This document shows, one piece after another, positions 35,411 to 43,285 of a DNA stretch of 64,000 bases (its first letter is position 1; every line of letters begins with the position of its first letter). This stretch comes from Robertmurraya korlensis (GTDB lineage: Bacteria > Bacillota > Bacilli > Bacillales > Cytobacillaceae): positions 186,001 through 250,000 of the forward strand of contig NZ_JAMBNS010000007.1 of the NCBI RefSeq assembly GCF_023715225.1, in the 5' to 3' direction. A program made the position numbers and the translations under genes. Under the pieces are notes generated by a model, which made no database searches, had not been told where the DNA came from, and worked only from the letters and a program-made list of their open reading frames with translations.

Positions 35411-36400
35411 ATGAGTACTGAACTAATCGTAGATGTAAAAAACCAAATCAAACATGCGCTTGAGGAAGTAGAGAAGAAACAAGTTGATAATGTCTTTTTT
35501 GTAGCTTGTGGGGGTTCATCTGCTTTAATGTACCCAAGTAAATACGTTGTTGATCGTGAAGCGAAAAAGCTAGATGCACATCTTTATAGCGCGAATGAAT
35601 TTATTCATCGCAATCACTCAAAGCTTGGGGATACTTCTCTAGTAATCCTTTGTTCTCATTCTGGTACAACGCCTGAAACAGTAGAAGCTGCTAAATTTGC
35701 TCGTGCGAAAGGAGCCTTAACGATTTCTCTAACAAATGAACCAACTTCACCTTTGGCTCAAGCTTCAGAAGTTGTCCTAAAATATGAGTGGGGCCCAACA
35801 GCGAATGCATTTGCTACAAACTACTCTGTCCTATATCAACTAGTCTTTGGAGTGCTTAAGGTTGTAGAAAATAACGAAAAATTTGCAACGATCGAGAAGA
35901 GTCTAGAAAACCTACAAACTGTTTTTGAAAAAGCTGCTTCCAAATATCATGATGCTGCTGTAGAATTTGGAAAACAGTATAAGGATGAAAAAATCATCTA
36001 CACGATGGCTAGTGGTTCAAACTACGGTGTGGCATATTCTTTTGCGATTTGTATTTTAATGGAGATGCAATGGGTTCATTCTCATGCCATTCACGCAGGT
36101 GAGTACTTCCACGGGCCATTCGAAATCATTGATGAAGAAACACCATTTATCATCCTTCTTGGTCTAGATGAAACTAGATATCTTGAGGAACGCGCCCTTG
36201 AATTCTCACAACGTTATGGGAAGAAACTAATCGTTTTAGATGCAAAAGATTTTGACTTTTCTGGAATCGATGAAGAGGTTCAAGGATATATTGCTCCACT
36301 AGTATTAAACTACGTCTTAAGAAGATACGCAGAAAACCTGGCAGAACAGCGCAATCATCCATTATCTACAAGAAGATATATGTGGAAAGTAGAATATTAA
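35411..36400 (+). CDS. frlB: Fructosamine deglycase FrlB
   Basis: A 329-residue SIS-domain isomerase-type enzyme that splits 6-phosphofructosamines to glucose 6-phosphate and the free amino acid. Two SIS domains are visible: FVACGGSSALMYPSKYV, CSHSGTTPETVEAAK and then YTMASGSNYGVAYSF, ILMEMQWVHSHAIHAGEYFHGPFEI. ATG 35411 follows TAGGAGG. It opens frlBONMD, which matches the gene order of the Bacillus subtilis fructosamine operon. Confidence 0.94.
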   Translation: MSTELIVDVKNQIKHALEEVEKKQVDNVFFVACGGSSALMYPSKYVVDREAKKLDAHLYSANEFIHRNHSKLGDTSLVILCSHSGTTPETVEAAKFARAKGALTISLTNEPTSPLAQASEVVLKYEWGPTANAFATNYSVLYQLVFGVLKVVENNEKFATIEKSLENLQTVFEKAASKYHDAAVEFGKQYKDEKIIYTMASGSNYGVAYSFAICILMEMQWVHSHAIHAGEYFHGPFEIIDEETPFIILLGLDETRYLEERALEFSQRYGKKLIVLDAKDFDFSGIDEEVQGYIAPLVLNYVLRRYAENLAEQRNHPLSTRRYMWKVEY

Positions 36401-36408
36401 AATCTAAC

Positions 36409-36438
36409 AGGAAAAGCGAGGAAACCTTCGCTTTTCCT
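36409..36438 (+). other. Intercistronic hairpin between frlB and frlO
   Basis: AGGAAAAGCGA and TCGCTTTTCCT form a perfect 11-bp stem with an 8-base loop. There is no strong T-run, so it may stabilise or process the operon transcript and not end it. Confidence 0.55.
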
Positions 36439-36483
36439 CTCATTGCTAGATTTATAGAAAACAATCTTGAGGGGGCCAGATTC

Positions 36484-37767
36484 ATGAAAAAGTTTAAAAT
36501 CTTTAGTATTATCGCCGTATTAATTCTCTCAATGCTAGCAGCTTGTTCCTCATCTAGTCAAACAGCTTCAGAAGACAGTGATACTGTCGAACTTCGCTTT
36601 TTCCACAGATGGCCTACAGAACCCAAAAAGCAATATTTTGAAGAAGCAGTTAAAGAGTTTGAAGAGCTACATCCGAATATAAAAATAAAAACCGAAGCGG
36701 TTTTGAATGACTCGTACAAGGAAAAGATTCGTGTTGTTTTAGGTTCAAATAATCCTCCTGATGTGTACTTTTCTTGGAGTGGTGAGTTTGCTTACAATTT
36801 TGCAAGAGCTGGACAATCCTTGGACTTAACAAGCTATGTTGAGGAAGATAAAGATTGGTCAGGTCAGATCATTGAATCACAATTTGGACCATTTACTTTA
36901 GATGGAAAAATCTATGGAATTCCTTGGTCTACAGATGGAAAAGCCTTCTTCTATAATAAAAAGGTTTTTAACGATTTAAACCTTGAAATCCCTACCACAT
37001 GGGATGAGCTCCTAACTGTCTCTAAAAAAATTAAAGATGCAGGCATTACTCCAATTGCTTTCGGAAGTAAAGCACCTTGGACGATTTCTCACTATATTGG
37101 ATCACTGAATGAGTATGTCGTTCCGGAAGATGTTATTGCAAAGGACTATAGCCTAAATAATTCAGATGGGGAATTTACTCATCCTGGTTATGTAACTGCC
37201 TTGGAAAAATTCATTGAATTAGAGCCGTATTTCAATCAAGGAGTGAACTCCGTTGACCACCAATATGCGAGAGAGCTATTTAATGGAGGAAAAGCAGCAA
37301 TTGGGTACTTTCAGTTAGCTGAAATTGGTTTGATTGAGCCAAGTCTTGGTGAAGATTTAGGTGTATTCAATACTCCATTCGTGGAAGGTGGAGAAGGAAA
37401 CCCAAGCTCTATTACTGCTGCACCAGAAGGAATTATGATTTCTTCTAAAACAAAGCATCCTGAAGAAGCAATGGAGTTTATTAAATTCTTAACTTCTAAG
37501 GAAAAAGGAATTGAACAACTAAAAGAGGTAAGTGAATACAGTGCTGTTAAAGATACAACAACTACTGAAAACGGTTCGGCTCTGCAACAAGAAGCAATCG
37601 ACCTAATCGTAAATGCTGATAAGACTTACTTATGGTTTGATACGGCTGTAGATATCAAAATTGTTGATGCGTACTTAAATGGTGTTCAACAGATGTTAGA
37701 TGGAAAAAAATCAGCTGAAGACGTAATGAAAGATGTTCAAAAAGCAGCGAAAGAACTGAAGAAATAG
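36484..37767 (+). CDS. frlO: Fructosamine ABC-transporter binding lipoprotein FrlO
   Basis: A 427-residue sugar-type binding protein (family 1 extracellular solute-binding). ATG 36484 follows TGAGGGGG; the longer upstream frame is not used. Lipobox LAAC, Cys21. The signature is VLNDSYKEKIRVVLGSNNPPDVYFSWSGEFAY. It catches fructosamines outside the cell. Neither frlN/frlM nor this operon carries an ATPase; in B. subtilis a shared one (MsmX-type) serves. Confidence 0.9.
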   Translation: MKKFKIFSIIAVLILSMLAACSSSSQTASEDSDTVELRFFHRWPTEPKKQYFEEAVKEFEELHPNIKIKTEAVLNDSYKEKIRVVLGSNNPPDVYFSWSGEFAYNFARAGQSLDLTSYVEEDKDWSGQIIESQFGPFTLDGKIYGIPWSTDGKAFFYNKKVFNDLNLEIPTTWDELLTVSKKIKDAGITPIAFGSKAPWTISHYIGSLNEYVVPEDVIAKDYSLNNSDGEFTHPGYVTALEKFIELEPYFNQGVNSVDHQYARELFNGGKAAIGYFQLAEIGLIEPSLGEDLGVFNTPFVEGGEGNPSSITAAPEGIMISSKTKHPEEAMEFIKFLTSKEKGIEQLKEVSEYSAVKDTTTTENGSALQQEAIDLIVNADKTYLWFDTAVDIKIVDAYLNGVQQMLDGKKSAEDVMKDVQKAAKELKK

Positions 37768-37772
37768 CTTAA

Positions 37773-37809
37773 AAGAAAGGTAGTGTAGGGGACCGAAACT
37801 ACCTTTCTT
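37773..37809 (+). other. Intercistronic hairpin between frlO and frlN
   Basis: AAGAAAGGTAGT and ACTACCTTTCTT form a perfect 12-bp stem with no good T-run after it. Placed after the binding-protein gene, it may raise frlO dosage by protecting the upstream mRNA, as in other sugar ABC operons. Confidence 0.55.
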
Positions 37810-37867
37810 TCATAAAACAAAACAAGAAAAGGGTCGGAAAGGACCTGAAAAAAAAGAGGTGAATACA

Positions 37868-38746
37868 GTGACACTTAGGAAAATGGCTCCCTACTTATAT
37901 ATTGCCCCTTGTATTTTGTTAATGGGATTGTTCGTTTATTATCCTATTGTAGAGAATTTCCGATTTGCTTTTTATGCGTTTTCTGCTTTTGCCCCAGATA
38001 AGGTGTTTGTTGGATTCGAAAATTTCCTTGCTCTGTTTCAGGATGAGGTTTTTTATATAGCTTTGAAAAATAATATTTGGTACGCAGTAATCTCAATTGT
38101 ATGTCAGGTATTCGGTGGGTTAGTTTTAGCTGCCATATTAGAGGATCCTCTGACTAGATTACTAAGTGGTTTTTTCCGTACCGCTTTCTTTCTTCCGGTA
38201 ATCATATCCATTACGGTTATTGCTTTATTGTTCAGCTTTGTTTACAACCCAGATATTGGGATCCTAAACAGTTTTCTCCGATTGCTCGGTCTTGAAGAGT
38301 GGACAAGGGCATGGCTTGGGGAATCTGAAACAGCTATTTTCGCTGTAATTGCTGTATCTCAGTGGCAAAGTATTGGATATATTATGATGCTTTTTATCGT
38401 TGCCATTCAGTCTATTCCTCAAGAGCTGTATGAGGCAGCTGATATTGATGGTGCAAATAAATTTTACAAGTTTCTTCATATTACAGTTCCCCAGGTAAAA
38501 GAAATGCTTTTTGTTGCAACATTAATTACATTAACAGGTGCATTTACGGTATTTAATGAGCCGTATATTTTGACAAGTGGCGGACCTGGAAATGCAAGTG
38601 AAGTGCTTGGTACATTGCTTTACAAATCTGCCTTTTTTAGAGATGAGATGGGGTATGCCTCAGCGATAGCGACCATCATATTGGTGCTTTCGTTGGCGGC
38701 AGCTATTATTCAAATGAAGTTATTCAAGACAGGGAAGGAGGATTAA
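37868..38746 (+). CDS. frlN: Fructosamine ABC permease FrlN
   Basis: A 292-residue MalF-type permease with about six membrane helices and the EAA loop (YEAADIDGANKFYKFLHITVPQVKEM). GTG 37868 behind AAAGAGGTG is preferred over GTG 37859, which overlaps the site. It pairs with FrlM, three bases downstream. Confidence 0.9.
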   Translation: MTLRKMAPYLYIAPCILLMGLFVYYPIVENFRFAFYAFSAFAPDKVFVGFENFLALFQDEVFYIALKNNIWYAVISIVCQVFGGLVLAAILEDPLTRLLSGFFRTAFFLPVIISITVIALLFSFVYNPDIGILNSFLRLLGLEEWTRAWLGESETAIFAVIAVSQWQSIGYIMMLFIVAIQSIPQELYEAADIDGANKFYKFLHITVPQVKEMLFVATLITLTGAFTVFNEPYILTSGGPGNASEVLGTLLYKSAFFRDEMGYASAIATIILVLSLAAAIIQMKLFKTGKED

Positions 38747-38749
38747 TAG

Positions 38750-39637
38750 ATGGAGGCAGATAAAGTAACTTCAACAGACTATAGCATTCAATCGACCAGA
38801 GTTCGTTCTAATAGAAGGAAAAATGTTTCTGGAGCGATCCCACTGTACACGATATTAATCTTCTATTTTTTAATCATTGCCTATCCTTTGTTTTGGATGG
38901 TGGTTAATTCCTTTAAAACGACAGAAGAAATCTTCTCTAATAGCTGGGCGCTTCCAACGACATGGCTTGTATCAAATTATGTACACGCGTGGAATACGGG
39001 GATATCAGGGTATTTTTTAAATAGTACGATAGTGACGATAAGCACTTGCCTACTTACCGTTTTTATAAGTTCGCTTGGTGCATACGGCTTAACACGTTTT
39101 GAATTTAAAGGAAAGAAGCTACTATTAATTTTGTGTATGGGTGGGATGATGCTCTCTCCTCAGGTAAGCTTAGTCCCTCTTTACAAGCTTATCCAAGCGA
39201 TGGGGATTCATGACACTTACTTAGCGCTCATTCTTCCTTATGTTGCGTATCGTATTCCGATTACGGTGCTATTAATTCGAGCGGCATTTCTAGAAGTTCC
39301 GAAAGAAATGGAGGAGTCAGCCTTCTTGGACGGGTGTTCTACCTGGAAGGTATTTACAAAGATCTTCTTACCACTCAATCTTCCTATTTTATTCACGGGT
39401 GTCATTCTAACAGCTTATTTCACATGGAATGAATTCATGTTTGCGCTTATTTTCATTGATTCAGATAGCTTGAAAACCATTCCAGCTGGTCTGATGCAAT
39501 TCCGTGATGCACTTCAAACGAATTGGGGCGTGTTACTAGCAGGTCTAATGATTTCTGCCATCCCGATTATTACATTGTTTTTATTTTTACAAAAGTATTT
39601 TGTTCGTGGTCTTGCTTCTGGAAGTTTAAAAGGATAA
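38750..39637 (+). CDS. frlM: Fructosamine ABC permease FrlM
   Basis: A 295-residue MalG-type permease with about six helices and the EAA loop (MEESAFLDGCSTWKVFTKIFLPLNLP). ATG 38750 follows GAAGGAGG, three bases after the frlN stop. It forms the channel with FrlN. Confidence 0.92.
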   Translation: MEADKVTSTDYSIQSTRVRSNRRKNVSGAIPLYTILIFYFLIIAYPLFWMVVNSFKTTEEIFSNSWALPTTWLVSNYVHAWNTGISGYFLNSTIVTISTCLLTVFISSLGAYGLTRFEFKGKKLLLILCMGGMMLSPQVSLVPLYKLIQAMGIHDTYLALILPYVAYRIPITVLLIRAAFLEVPKEMEESAFLDGCSTWKVFTKIFLPLNLPILFTGVILTAYFTWNEFMFALIFIDSDSLKTIPAGLMQFRDALQTNWGVLLAGLMISAIPIITLFLFLQKYFVRGLASGSLKG

Positions 39638-39651
39638 GGGAGGTAATAATA

Positions 39652-40473
39652 ATGAAGTTACTTGCAATTGGAGATAATGTGGTGGATGTATATTTGGATC
39701 GAAATGAGATGTTTCCAGGTGGAAATGCGTTAAATGTTGCCGTATTAGCGAAGCAATACGGAGCAGAAGAAACGGGATTTATTGGCATTGTTGGAGATGA
39801 TGTGGAAGGTGATCACATTATTGATTCTTTAGAAAAGAATCATGTGAATATTAGTCATATCCGAAGGGCTTATGGGGAAAGTGGAAAAGCGTATGTGGAT
39901 ATTGATGCGACTGGCGACAGGGTTTTTATAAAATCGAACAAAGGTGGGATTCAATCGAAGCTACGATTGAAATTGGATCCATCAGATTTTGATTATATCA
40001 ACGGTTTTGATGTTCTTCATACGAGCATTTATAGCAGTTTGGATGACCAGCTTCCCCAGATCAAACAGCTATTACCGATTTCCTATGATTTCTCCAATCA
40101 TTTTACAGATGAATTGCTAAAGGTGGTATGTCCACATATTACTTTTGCCTTTATATCTGGTAGTGACTTTGGTGACAAGCAAATCGAGGAATTAATTAAC
40201 AAAGTTCATGAATATGGCACGCATTATGTGATTGTTACCCGAGGGTCAAAGGGAGTGATCATGTCCGATCGGACACAAAGTTATATACAGGGAATAGAAG
40301 ATGCAGAGGTAATTGATACGCTAGGTGCTGGTGATTCATTCATTGCTGGGTTCTTAACGAGTTATTTGAACCACCATACAATAAAGCAGTCACTTCAACT
40401 AGCTGCATTACGAGCGGCACGTACTTGTGAAGTGAACGGAGCATTCGGACATGGAAAGCTACTTGTAAAATGA
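39652..40473 (+). CDS. frlD: Fructosamine kinase FrlD
   Basis: A 273-residue PfkB-family kinase that phosphorylates imported fructosamines on C6 before FrlB acts. The start has GDNVVDVYLDRNEMFPGGNALNVAVLAKQYG; the C-terminal catalytic motif is DTLGAGDSFIAGF (Asp base). ATG 39652 follows AGGGAGGTAATAATA. Last gene of the operon. Confidence 0.93.
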   Translation: MKLLAIGDNVVDVYLDRNEMFPGGNALNVAVLAKQYGAEETGFIGIVGDDVEGDHIIDSLEKNHVNISHIRRAYGESGKAYVDIDATGDRVFIKSNKGGIQSKLRLKLDPSDFDYINGFDVLHTSIYSSLDDQLPQIKQLLPISYDFSNHFTDELLKVVCPHITFAFISGSDFGDKQIEELINKVHEYGTHYVIVTRGSKGVIMSDRTQSYIQGIEDAEVIDTLGAGDSFIAGFLTSYLNHHTIKQSLQLAALRAARTCEVNGAFGHGKLLVK

Positions 40474-40477
40474 AAAA

Positions 40478-40510
40478 TGGGGACTGGCTAAAAGCCAAGT
40501 CCCTTTTTAT
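40478..40510. terminator. Terminator between frlD and frlR
   Basis: GGGACTGGCT and AGCCAAGTCCC pair (one bulge), with A and T runs outside. The T-run overlaps the frlR stop codon. Confidence 0.8.
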
Positions 40511-41235
40511 GTGGTTATTGTATAAGCAATTACTGTTGTTAAATTTTTAAACGTAGAAAGATGAATAGGTACTTTATTCTTATCGTACACAATTTTGTCT
40601 ATATTAAATAAAATCTCGCCAATTTCACAATTAAGATGTTCAGCTTCTACAGAAGAGGCGGGAATTCCAGTGATCGTTTTTTTTGTTGTAATGTCTTTCA
40701 TATCCACATGATAAATGTTGCTCAGAACATCATAGGTGGATTCGTAATCAAAAATATGCTCTTGAATGTTAGGAAAGCGCTCTATCGGATAATGAGTTAA
40801 ATCAAGAGTAAATGGCTCTTCATCCATATACATTAATCTTAAAAGTTTGAGCACTGGAGCATTCACCTCTATTTGAAGATCTTCAGCAATTTTCTTTGAC
40901 GCCTTAATTTCCTCACAAAGAAGAACTTTCTTTGCTGTCTTTTTTCCGAGCTGTTTACTAAAATCCGAAAAGCCCTCGATTGTTACTAATTCACGAGCAA
41001 CCTTTTTCCTAGCAACAAACGTACCTTTTCCTTGTTTTCTTTCCAACAATCCTTCATCAACTAAATCTTGAATGGCTCTTCTAACTGTAATTCTACTAAC
41101 ACCATAAATATCACAAAGCTCCCCTTCATTGGGAATTTGCTGACCTGGGCGGTAGGTGTTCTGGTCAATGGCTTCTTTTATGGTGTTAAATAATTGTTCG
41201 TATAATGGACGTGAACTGGCACTGTTTAACTTCAT
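40507..41235 (-). CDS. frlR: GntR-family regulator FrlR
   Basis: A 242-residue regulator with a GntR winged helix (QQIPNEGELCDIYGVSRITVRRAIQDLVDEGLLERKQGKGTFV) and a UTRA/HutC ligand domain. ATG 41235 follows GAGAGGAGTTC; the longer upstream frame is not used. It is convergent with frlD and controls frlBONMD, presumably sensing phosphorylated fructosamines. A 20-bp palindrome in its own promoter implies autoregulation. Confidence 0.93.
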   Translation of the reverse strand: MKLNSASSRPLYEQLFNTIKEAIDQNTYRPGQQIPNEGELCDIYGVSRITVRRAIQDLVDEGLLERKQGKGTFVARKKVARELVTIEGFSDFSKQLGKKTAKKVLLCEEIKASKKIAEDLQIEVNAPVLKLLRLMYMDEEPFTLDLTHYPIERFPNIQEHIFDYESTYDVLSNIYHVDMKDITTKKTITGIPASSVEAEHLNCEIGEILFNIDKIVYDKNKVPIHLSTFKNLTTVIAYTITT

Positions 41236-41262
41236 AGGAGAACTCCTCTCAAAGTATAAATC

Positions 41263-41282
41263 GTTATATAATATTATATAAC
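41263..41282. promoter_or_regulatory. Perfect 20-bp FrlR-type palindrome before frlR
   Basis: GTTATATAATATTATATAAC is its own reverse complement and lies 28 bp before the frlR start. It is the best-formed copy of the half-site also found before frlB. Confidence 0.6.
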
Positions 41283-41361
41283 ATTTAACGGAGAAATGTA
41301 TATAATTAGTCTGAGAATTTCGAATACTAAAGTAGTAAAACAATAGATAATTAGCAATAAA

Positions 41362-41402
41362 AAAAGCTCTGGCATGCAATAAAAATGCAGGCCAGAGCTT
41401 TT
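41362..41402 (-). terminator. Terminator of nasA
   Basis: AAAGCTCTGGC pairs with GCCAGAGCTTT around a 17-base AT-rich loop; the minus strand has a long T-run. Confidence 0.8.
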
Positions 41403-41409
41403 ATACCTA

Positions 41410-42615
41410 TTAAGCTTTTACAGAAGACCCCTTTGGAGCCCAAGTTTTTTTCCAAGACATCTGTGCAACAATTAAAACGAGTAAAGCTAACACTCCAATT
41501 CCTGCATATACGAGGAATCCTGTTGCATATGTGCCTGTGATTTCTCTTAACGTTCCAAGGATATTGGGAATAAAGAAACCTCCAACACCACCAGCTGCTC
41601 CTACAATTCCTGTAACCATCCCGATTTCTTCTTGGAAGCGCTGTGGGACAAGTTGGAATACTGCTCCATTCCCCATTCCTAAACACATCATACCGACAAA
41701 TAATAATAAGGTAACAAATGCGATGGAAGGTAGTTGGCTAACTCCCAGCATGGTTAGAGCAACACCGATAAATAAGAAGGTTAAAAGGCGAACGCCTCCA
41801 ATCTTATCTGCGATATACCCTCCGACTGGGCGAAAGAAGCTACCGGCTGCTACGCAAAGGGTAACAAAGTCTCCGGCTCTTACTCTTGAAAGATCGTATT
41901 GATCAACGAAAAAGATACTTAAAAAGCTAGATAGTCCAACGAATCCACCGAAGGTAACGCTGTACAATAAACAGAAGTATAGGGCATCTTTTTGTTTAAA
42001 AACATTAAAGTATTCTTTAAGTGGTTTTGGTGCTGGCTGGGAAGGAGCATCTTTTGCAATAAGAACAAAGATAATAAACACAATAGCAAGAGGAATAAGA
42101 GCAACTCCCAATACATTATGCCAGCCAATTTGTTCAGCAAGGCGGGGACCAAATAAGGTTGCAAATAAAGTCCCGCTATTTCCAGCACCAGCAATCCCCA
42201 TTGCTAACCCTTGTAAATGGGGTGGATACCAACGACTCGCCATTGGTAAGGCTGCTGCAAAGCTGGCACCAGCTACTCCTAATAGTATTCCGATAAAATA
42301 AAGTTCCGTTAATGTCGTTCCAAACAGCCACCCCCATATAAGTGGAACCATGGTAACGACCATTCCAATGATTGATGTTTTCTTTGGACCAATTCGGTCG
42401 GTTAAAACACCAAGAACGAGACGGAAGAAAGATCCACCGAGAATAGGGATCGCTACAATTAATCCCTTTTGTGAAGGGGATAGACCAAAGTCTTTGGTGA
42501 TATAGACCCCAAGTGCCCCAAGAATTACCCAAATCATGAAACTGACATCAAAGTACAGAAATGATGCAAATAGGGATGGTGCATGTCCACTTTTTCTTAA
42601 ATTTGCTAACTTCAT
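41410..42615 (-). CDS. nasA: Nitrate/nitrite transporter NasA
   Basis: A 401-residue NarK/NasA-type major-facilitator protein with 12 helices. Nitrate-signature segments are [21 protein letters not shown] and the paired [35 protein letters not shown]. It imports nitrate for assimilation. ATG 42615 is preferred over GTG 42621 because AAGGAGAG lies nine bases before the ATG. It is divergent from nasBC and shares their control region. Confidence 0.92.
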   Translation of the reverse strand: MKLANLRKSGHAPSLFASFLYFDVSFMIWVILGALGVYITKDFGLSPSQKGLIVAIPILGGSFFRLVLGVLTDRIGPKKTSIIGMVVTMVPLIWGWLFGTTLTELYFIGILLGVAGASFAAALPMASRWYPPHLQGLAMGIAGAGNSGTLFATLFGPRLAEQIGWHNVLGVALIPLAIVFIIFVLIAKDAPSQPAPKPLKEYFNVFKQKDALYFCLLYSVTFGGFVGLSSFLSIFFVDQYDLSRVRAGDFVTLCVAAGSFFRPVGGYIADKIGGVRLLTFLFIGVALTMLGVSQLPSIAFVTLLLFVGMMCLGMGNGAVFQLVPQRFQEEIGMVTGIVGAAGGVGGFFIPNILGTLREITGTYATGFLVYAGIGVLALLVLIVAQMSWKKTWAPKGSSVKA

Positions 42616-42759
42616 AGTCACTCTCTCCTTTTAATAGAAATGTATTTCAAATGTGTTACCAGCCAATATAATTTTTTCGAGAAAATAAAATTTTACCTAA
42701 TACATAGAAGAACGAGAAAAAACCTAGCTTGTTTGTCATTGGAAATCCCCCTTAATTAA

Positions 42760-42902
42760 TGTCTAGCTCCAGCGCCTAGCCCCTCGATGGAATAATATAA
42801 AGCCATTATTCCTAGGTCATAAGCCAAATCTCTCCAGAAGGCAGGCCTTCCTACGAGATCCGTCTTATACTTGTCGGGGCTGAACAAGGCGCTTTTGCTT
42901 TT
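42760..42902. repeat. GC-richer structured repeat element in the nasA leader
   Basis: A stretch beginning TGTCTAGCTCCAGCGCCTAG and ending CGGGGCTGAACAAGGCGCTT. AGCGCCTAGCCCC (42771-42783) can pair with GGGGCT...AGGCGCT (42876-42893) around a bulge, so the ends fold together. It resembles a known dispersed intergenic repeat of Bacillus-type genomes; I know it from memory and could not count copies. It is GC-richer than its neighbours and lies between the inferred nasA promoter and gene. Confidence 0.6.
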
Positions 42903-42976
42903 CTGCTTTGTCAGAGTTTTTATCATCTTTGTCTTGTTAAAGAATAGTATGCATGCTCTTGCTTTGTCTCAGAAGG

Positions 42977-42993
42977 TGTTAGCTAATCTAACA
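42977..42993. promoter_or_regulatory. TnrA/GlnR box of nasA
   Basis: TGTTAGCTAATCTAACA fits the consensus except for C at position 7 and is highly symmetric. About 40-50 bp away on the minus strand is a TATTCT/TACTAT -10 candidate (42941-42949), the spacing for TnrA activation of nasA. Confidence 0.7.
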
Positions 42994-43035
42994 CGGAAAT
43001 TTATTAGAATTTTCTAACGGGTTGGATTTTTATAC

Positions 43036-43052
43036 TTGTAAGCGCATTACAA
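43036..43052. promoter_or_regulatory. 17-bp palindrome between the nas promoters
   Basis: TTGTAAGCGCATTACAA has perfect 6-bp arms. It is CRE-like in its first nine bases but not a full match. It could be a CcpA or another regulator site acting on nasA or nasB. Confidence 0.35.
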
Positions 43053-43182
43053 AACCAAAGAAAAATCGAAAAGATATGAATTTACTTCGTAAATAGAAAA
43101 ATGAGTATACCGTAATAATGCATAAAAATACTGACTGTTGGAGGAGTTCTTATAGTAAATAACACCCAAATAGTACATATCG

Positions 43183-43199
43183 TGTTAGAAAATGTAACA
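43183..43199. promoter_or_regulatory. TnrA/GlnR box of nasBC
   Basis: TGTTAGAAAATGTAACA matches the consensus fully and is identical to the guanidine-operon box at 13779. -10 candidates TATGAA (43224) and TAATAA (43231) lie at the distance expected for activation. Confidence 0.8.
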
Positions 43200-43285
43200 G
43201 GTTAAATTCCATTTCAGTAGATGTATGAAATAATAAAACGAAATTTGGTTTGAACATCCATCTACTGTTTGTTGGGGGTTATAAC

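Larger units (their letters stand above)
42616..43285. other. Intergenic nasA-nasB control region
   Basis: A 670-bp non-coding stretch. It holds a repeat element (42760-42902), two TnrA/GlnR-type boxes (42977, 43183) and a 17-bp palindrome (43036). No ORF with a ribosome site was found. The rest is AT-rich spacer. Confidence 0.7.
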
